Of a DNA stretch of 64,000 nucleotides, positions 57,608 through 64,000 are shown piece after piece (the stretch's first letter is position 1; every line of letters begins with the position of its first letter). This DNA is from Euryodendron excelsum (taxonomy: Eukaryota; Streptophyta; Magnoliopsida; Ericales; Pentaphylacaceae), in contig CM065381.1 of the NCBI GenBank assembly GCA_033060915.1, positions 36,673,836-36,737,835 of the forward strand, given 5' to 3'. Below the pieces are notes generated by a model. That model ran no database searches. It was given only the letters and a program-made list of their open reading frames with translations, and was not told the origin of the DNA. The position numbers and the translations under genes were made by a program.

Positions 57608-60600
57608 AGGAAAGTTTTCAATTTAGGAAATGTTTGAATTAAGAAAGTTTTGAGTTTAGAAAAGTCTTAGATTTGGAAAGATGTTGAAGTTTTGGAAAAT
57701 TTAGAATTTGGAAAGATTTAGGTTTAGAAAGATTTAACTCAAGAAAGTTTCAAATTTAGAAAGTTTTGAATTTGGAAAGATTTGACATTTAGAAAGTTTA
57801 AGATTTAGAAAGTTTTAGAGTTTTAGAAAATCTTGAAATTAGGAAAGGTTTGAGTTTAAGAAAGGTTTGAAAGCTTAGATTTGAAAAGTTGAGATTTGGA
57901 AAAAGGTAGAATTAGGAAAGAGTGGAGTTAGGAAAGATGTGGAAATTGAGTTTTAAAATTTAGAAAAGATTTTTATGTTCATGTTTTGGACACTTAAGAT
58001 TTAGGAAAGTGGAAGTTTAGGAAGGATTTGAATTAGAAAAGAGTTGGATTAGGAAGGGATTGGATTTGGTTTCTAAAAGAGAAAGTTTGATTTCGTTTCC
58101 AAAAACGGAGGATTGGACTTGGTTTCCTAAATGGGAATATTTGATTCGGATTCCTAAAAGGAAGATAGGATTTGGCAAGGATTTGAAAAGGAAAATTCTA
58201 GAAACCCTAGATTTGGAAAATTATAGTTTTGACGTAGAAAATAGGTTTTAAAAACATGTATAGTTTGGATATAGAAAACGAGAGATTTTGGAAACCTGGG
58301 TTCGAGGCAAAGTTTGAAAATCATGTTTTTGGAAAGAAAATTAGGGTTTCCTAATTGTGAGTGCTAGGGCTTGACTTGAGCTCTAAGGAAAGAGATTTTT
58401 GAAAAGTGCATTTTTTAAAACGAGTTTTTGGAAGGAAATCCTAGGGAGAAGTTTTTGGAAAGTGAATTTGAAGGGAGAGTTTTTTGAAAGAGATTTTAAA
58501 GAGGAGTTTGCGGAAAGTGTGTTTTTGGAAACATAGATTTTAGAAGGAAAATTCTAGAGGGGAATTTCTAGAAGGAAGATTTTGGAAAGAGAGCTTTTGG
58601 AAAGATTTTTGGAGAGAGTTTTTCTAGGAAGGTTTTTGGTAGAAGATTGTTGAAGAGAGTTTTTGGAAAAATTTTTGGAGAACGATTTTAGAAAGTGGAT
58701 TTTGGGGAGAGGATTTTGGAAAGGAGTTGAAAAAGGGAGTTTTGAAAAATAGATTTTGCAAGGGAGTTTTTGAAAACAATTTTGGAGAGGAGAGTTTTAG
58801 GAAAGTATGTTGAAAAAGAGACTTTTAGGAAGAAAGACGTTTTGAAAAGAGAGTTTTTAGGAGGTGTAAAAACATCTCACTTTCCTAAAGCAATTCTAAC
58901 CATAAGAGGGCTAGAACCACTTTAGGAAAGCGGTTTTGAAAACAACAAGATTTGAAAATATGGACCGTATTGGTCACTTTAAATGTAACACTTTCCTAAA
59001 GCAATCCTAGCCATGGAAAAGCTAGAATCACCCTAAGATTGTGATTTTGAAAACAAGTCTTTGAAAAGAAGATTTTAATGCAATTTTGAAAACAAGTTTG
59101 AAAACGATTTGAAAACGGCTTTTGGAAGATGCAAGATCATGATATGCATAATGCAATTTTGGGGTCGTGAACATACAAGGCGAAGGCTTCACCACATAAT
59201 CAAGGGAGCCGGACCCACGTGGTCTCTGGTTAGACTAGAAGAAAGCCCCCGACATGATGACTCTCTAATAGCCCAATCCTACACATGGATTGGGAATCCC
59301 CTTGTTTCAAGCATGCAAAGAAAGGGGGGGAAAGAGATGGGGGATTAAAATAGAGAAAACCCAAGTGGGTTAGGAGAGAGAAGAGAGAGGGGGGGAAGTG
59401 CAAAAATTTAAATAGGGAGCCTACCATATGTCTTGTTTATTTTGCGCGCCTTGCTTGTCTTCGATCTTCGTCTTCAATCTTCAAGAGTTGTCTTCAAGCT
59501 TTAGATGGCAGCTCTTCAAGTCTTCGAAGGAGGGTTGAAGGTTAGTGTATGAGTGTATGGGGGTATGTATGAGTGTATAGGAGGCTAGGGTTTATGTAGG
59601 GTGGCTAGGGTTTGGAAAACCTAGGGAAGCTAGGGTTTTGGAGGTGCTCAAGCTCTGTATATCGAATTATATGATTTTTAGGTTGAGTTTGCGGATCCTT
59701 TAAACGCTGGAAGAGGCTCTGTATTGATAGAGGTTAGACAACACTGGCGCCTGTTGTAGTGGGGCCCGGCCAAAGTTTACACTGGCGCCACTAGGAGTGG
59801 CGCCAGGCCGATTTTTGGCTTGGCCCCACTACTAGTGGCGCCAGCCATTTAGGAAACATTTAAGGTCGGCAAGTAACGTATCTTTGACTAGATTTGGGCA
59901 CCTCTACTAGTGACTACCATGCAATTTTTAGCCTGGCTTCACTAGGAGTGACTCCGGAAAGTCCATGAATGATTTGAAAGAGCCGGGAATGACTCAGAAG
60001 GCTGAAAAAGAGTAGGAATACTTAAAATAGTGTCCTGGAGGTATTTGACTTGAGAAATAAGGATAAGATGGGTCAAAAAGGTTGACCGGGCCTTTAGGGG
60101 CAAAACGGTCAATCGGACCGAAAAACTGCCGAGACAGACTCTAACTGTGCCAAAAGAAGACTTGGGATCTAAAAACATTATTTAGAATGTTCCCAGAGGT
60201 TTCCGGTTTGATACCCAGAGCCGGTGTGGTCGAAAAAGGAGACCGGCCCACCAGGGCCAAAACGGTTATTTTGTACCGGGTTTGCTGGAACTGACTCGGA
60301 ATAATCCGGAAAGGTAAAGGGAGGTAGAGAACACTATAAAAGTAGTCTCAGGAGGTTACCGGTTTGATACCCAGAGTCAGTGTGGTCGAAAAAGGATACC
60401 GGCCCACCAGGGGCAAAACGGTCATTTTGCACCAGGTTTACCGAAGCTGACTCGGAATGATTCGGAAAGGTAGAGGAGGATTGAGAATACTATAAGAAGT
60501 ACCCTTAGAAAGTTATCGGTTTGATACCCAGAGCCGGTGTGGTTCTCGGGGCGTTCAGATACCTAGGGGCAAAATGGTCATCTTGATCGGAAAGTCTTGG

Positions 60601-61280
60601 AAAAGGTCCAAAGGGCAATTTGGTCATTTTTCACCGAAGTGGGCTAACAAACACTGGTGTTGACCAGGGTTTTGAGTGTTTCTGCCACTTTGACGGCAGT
60701 CGTTGTGACACAGGGGTTTGTTGGCAATTCCCTATATCGACCTATTTGTGAGTATTTTCACTACTCTAACGGTTTTGTGAGTAGTTTCGCTACTCAGACC
60801 GTCTCGAGGAATAAACTGTCTCGAGAAAGGGATTGGAAAGGGGACTTACCATCTTCGAAAAGACATGCTTGGATTGGAACCGTCTCGAGGAATAAACTGT
60901 CTCGAGAGAGGGGTTGGAAAGGGGTCTTACCGTCTCCGAAAAGACGTGCCTAGATTAGAACCGTCTCGAGGAATAAATTGTCCCGAAAGAGAGGTTGGAA
61001 AGGGGTCTTACCATATCCGAAAAGACGTGCCTGGATTGGAACCGTCTCGAGGAATAAATTGTCGAGAGAGAGAGGTTGGAATTGGAATTGAAAAGAAACA
61101 ATGCCCCTAAGGGCATTTTGGTCATTTTGCCTTTATTTAGGCCTGGTGGGCCCGCGAGGCGATGGATAGACGAAATTTGGACTTTGAAAATTGGTTTTGG
61201 TTGGAATAAGCCCCCAATGACTTAAGAACAAGTCTGGACGGAGTGTAGACTGTCGAGCGGTCAAAAATGGGGTGCTTACA
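57608..61280 (-). repeat. Truncated 3' LTR of element D
   Basis: TGCTTACA at 61273-61280 is the LTR start on the minus strand. U3 repeats 60760-61080, 157-bp units 60085-60570, GGCGCC repeats 59744-59845 with several point changes, a decayed TATA box (TATTGATAG, 59722-59731), then part of the G-poor tract up to the break. More diverged than the other LTRs. Confidence 0.88.
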
Positions 61281-61291
61281 GCTGCCCCACT
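61281..61291 (-). other. Polypurine tract of element D
   Basis: On the minus strand GTGGGGCAGC lies next to the LTR start, following an A run (AAAAAGTGGGG). Confidence 0.7.
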
Positions 61292-61322
61292 TTTTCTGTC
61301 TTTGCTTGTCAAAGACAGAAAA
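61292..61322. other. 13-bp stem-loop beside the polypurine tract, element D
   Basis: The same stem TTTTCTGTCTTTG / CAAAGACAGAAAA is preserved although the surrounding sequence has diverged. Confidence 0.8.
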
Positions 61323-61744
61323 TAATAAGAGTAAGAGTCCCATGTTGACCGCGTGGCAGTCGGAGGGACGGACGTTGGAAATCTTTCGATAACCGGGGTC
61401 GAAAAATGGATAACGGGCCAAAAAGGCCTTTGAAAATGAGTTTTGGCGGGAAAAAGGGCAAAACTGCCCAGATTTTGCAACTGGCGCCACTGCTAGTGGC
61501 GCCTTTGGCGAAAAATGCCTAGCACCTTTGCTAGTGGCGCCAGGTGTGAAGTTAAAACCAGAAAATTCTAGTTCAAACGCTTACGGGATTTTGGAGAGTT
61601 TTCTCAAATTTGTGAGGCATTGCGAGGAATCCGTCTTGGACATTGAAGGAGCACTCCTTGGAGACCACGGGTGATTGCCGAAAGGAGACGACGTCACCGG
61701 AAAAGTCGCCGGAAGAAAAGATTTTGCCAAAGAACTTTCGAAAA
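61323..61744 (+). promoter_or_regulatory. Putative promoter and 5' UTR of the antisense gene in D
   Basis: Colinear with 15125-15547 of B. It holds TTGACC (61356), the E2F-type TTTGGCGGGAAA (61442-61453) and GGCGCC inverted repeats (61482-61543). It ends at the donor-like AAAA|GTGAGT (61745). Confidence 0.45.
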
Positions 61745-62630
61745 GTGAGTTTTCAAATTTTGTTGATTTCGATGTGTAGAACTTCGTTTGAATCATGTGA
61801 ATAGTGGAAATTGATGTTTTGATATGTTTTGAACACTTTGGTGATGTTGTTTTTGCATTTTGATGCTTGTTTGATTGAATTTGAGTGATTATATGCGAAT
61901 ATGTGAAGGGGGTTTCTTGTAGGAATAGGAAATTTGTTCCTACAGGCATGGGCATTGGGTTTTCTGGCTATGTTTTTGTACAATGTGCCTTAGAAAAATG
62001 TGTTTAACAATCGTATGAAGTTTCATGATTTTTTGAAAACTCGGTAAATTTTTGATTTTTTGAAAAATAGGAAAATACTTAGAAAATTTAGAAAAATGGG
62101 AAAACTCAAGAAATTGATGAAATTTTTAAAGTTTGAAATTTGGAAAAAGATTGGAATATTTTTGAAAACATTTGAGGTGATTTTGAAAAATTTAAGACAT
62201 TTTTTGAAAACCATGGATTTATTGGAAAACATAAAACATGTGTTTTGAAAATTTTGAAAGATTGAAAAGTGTGCACGGGTGCCATTGTCATGTGATTGTT
62301 GCGTTGGAAAGTGCACATTTCGTATTTTGTGTTGATGTCATGGGTGTTGTAGGGGCCATTTTTAAACGGGACTCTACCGAAATTTTTAGAAATTATGGAA
62401 AGAGTTGGTTAAAGTTTTAGAAATAAAATATTTTTTGAAGGAAAAAGGCAAAGAACCCTTGAGATGTGATTTGAAAATTAGAAAACCAAGATGTGTAGAA
62501 AATTTATTTTTGATTTGTTATTCGAAATCCTTTATTTGTTTTGTTTGTGTTAGTTGTTTATTTTATTTTACTATTATTTGAATTGCATGTATGGCATGTT
62601 AACGTCTCTTACCTTGGCTTACCTTTTCAG
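61745..62630 (+). other. 5' intron of the antisense gene in D
   Basis: GTGAGTTTTC to ACCTTTTCAG, 886 bases. The donor context has lost two G compared with B and C but keeps GT. A/T-rich, no coding content recognised. Confidence 0.5.
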
Positions 62631-62631
62631 G

Positions 62632-63638
62632 ATGGCAGACGTGAGTGATGACGGTTCAGATGAGAGACACTGCTTCGGGATGGTGGACCAAACAGATTCT
62701 GACGGCAGCTCCAGCAGTTCTAGAGGTAGTCAACACTCTGCCAATCGAGCATCTTCTAGCCAGAGTGGGAGGGGGGAGTAGATCTCCCGTCGACCCCTTC
62801 CTTTTAGTCAAACCAGCCTTCGAAGAGAAAATGAATGTTGAAGTTTCCCACCTTTTGACCTTTAGGATGGCCGATGCTATTTTGAGTCGACTGTGGATTT
62901 GGTATGACGGATATCCTCTATATGAGCGGGGCATCTTTTGTTGGTTCTTTGATTGTACGGCTTCTCTCCTATCGATGCAGCTCATTTTCGGCAGTGGTTG
63001 CCTTCTAGCTACCTGACTTGTCTTTCTTCCTTTTTGGGGGGATGTAAGCCTGCCCATACTCCCCATAACTATGGCCTCCTCCTGGGTCTTCGGGATGGTT
63101 CAGCTGACACTATGGGACCTACTTTTCCTAATGGCTGCATCACGATTGTCGCTTTTCAGCTTGAGCTCCATTTTGCAACCTTTTTCTTCTGATCTATGGC
63201 CCCAGTTACCTTATGTCCCAATGAAGTTATTGTTTCTCTCATTTTGAGTTTGCAACGGATAGGGGATTGACATACTTCTCAAGATTGATCAATCTCTCAC
63301 ATGGTGGCCCCAACTTTGCTCTTCTTAAGATTCTGGGTGTTTCTCCTCAAGGGAATGACGTGGTTGACCGCCAATTACTTGTACTGCTTGTCAGGATTCA
63401 TGAGGGGCACCCATATGCTCCTATGGTTGTCGGACAGACCTTCGTGAGCCTTACTAGATTTTGGCAGGGGGGCGATGCTCATTATTGGGAATGTGCTTCA
63501 TTATTCCAGCTTTGGGTGATCGGACACTTATTCACTACCCCTCTTTCAAAGTCGTTTGATTGGGGAGGTCGAGGGTGGGTCATTGCCCCATTCTCTATTT
63601 CTTGTTGGTCCCGAAAATCTGAGCTTTCTGAGGTGTGA
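62632..63638 (+). pseudogene. Antisense gene of element D, DUF7745-like, decayed
   Basis: ATG 62632 directly after the acceptor opens MADVSDDGSDERHCFGMVDQ, then a Ser-rich stretch SSSSSRGSQHSANRASSSQS. Downstream pieces in several frames read YGLLLGLRDGSADTMGPTFP, then NLSHGGPNFALLKILGVSPQ, GNDVVDRQLLVLLVRIHEGH, YAPMVVGQTFVSLTRF and HYWECASLFQLWVIGHL. The order matches C. The 'QTFVSLTRF ... ASLFQLW' pattern suggests DUF7745. No function is known. Stops and frame changes at several points make this a pseudogene, yet long blocks remain readable. Confidence 0.5.
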
Positions 63639-64000
63639 GCTAGTATTGGAGATATCTGAGGGGTGGCTTTAGCTCCTTTTTATGTTTTTCTTTGTTCCTT
63701 GTTTCCAATTTGAGAGAAAGAGAAAGACATAGAGTGAGTTTTGTACAAAAACAGTTTAAGAATGCCCCGGTAAGGGGTGAATGCGTGTCATACTTTTTTT
63801 TTTTATGAATTGAATGTGTGCCCTACTTTTATGAATGCACAGGTTCACACAGAATTGGAATTGAATGCATGTTATACTTTTGGATAATACGCATACATAA
63901 ATAGAATTAAATGCAATGTTCGCCATTTTTTGTGATAAATGCATAGATTTATGTAAGAATTGATTTAAATGCATAACCTACTTCCTTACAAATGAACAAG
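63639..64000. other. Interior of element D, tandem-repeat stretch at the window edge
   Basis: Reverse complement of the repeats at 36430-36665 of C: GAATTGAATGCATG and TTTATGAATGCACAGGTTCA recur about every 60 bp. No gene seen. Confidence 0.6.

Larger units (their letters stand above)
57606..64000 (-). mobile_element. Element D: reversed Ogre-like element, truncated, running off the window
   Basis: On the minus strand it reads interior, polypurine tract, then 3' LTR. The LTR (57608-61280) lacks about 1.3 kb at its 3' end compared with S2. The interior (61281-64000) is colinear with the right-hand interior of C, including stem-loop, antisense upstream region, antisense intron and gene. The left part of the element lies beyond 64000. 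Confidence 0.85.

Overview
This is plant nuclear repeat DNA, most likely from a eudicot. The window is a nest of Ty3/gypsy LTR retrotransposons of two families. I see no ordinary host gene, tRNA, rRNA, CRISPR array or bacterial feature. The species cannot be named from sequence alone. The plant call rests on an Athila-type gag-pol, Tat/Ogre-like elements with LTRs over 5 kb, plant telo-box motifs and plant-only domain types in antisense genes.

The oldest layer is a decayed Athila-like element on the + strand. Its gag opens the window (1-1266). Its protease, reverse transcriptase/RNase H and integrase reappear at 20771-21000, 44497-46522 and 51848-53105. A 3' untranslated region with a polypurine tract and one LTR follow (from about 54535). 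The open frame is broken by many stops, most explained by C-to-T changes.

Four insertions split the host element or sit inside one another. Each of the four has a 5-bp target duplication. Element B (1267-20770, duplication AGGAG) is a gag-only Ogre-like element. Element C (21001-44496, ACCAT) is a related element with no recognisable gag or pol. A solo LTR, S1 (21631-27081, GGCAC), lies inside the 5' LTR of C. A solo LTR in reverse orientation, S2 (46523-51847, ACTAC), lies between the host RNase H and integrase. A fifth copy, D, in reverse orientation, runs from about 57606 off the right edge. It has a truncated LTR fused head-to-head to a + strand leader fragment of the same family.

B, C and D share an unusual plan. 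The LTRs are 5.2-5.7 kb and are built in a fixed order: U3 tandem repeats with hairpins, a 157-bp tandem array, three GGCGCC inverted repeats, a TATA box, telo-boxes, about 2 kb almost free of G on the sense strand, and a conserved end. The interior has no pol. Its 3' half carries a gene on the opposite strand with its own upstream region, a 5' intron of about 0.84-0.89 kb and a coding region. In B that gene encodes a protein like the plant mobile domain. In C and D it begins with the same exon but continues into a different, possibly DUF7745-like protein. These elements could move only with enzymes from a relative. The antisense gene, its promoter region and the shared cis-elements are the most interesting content of the window.
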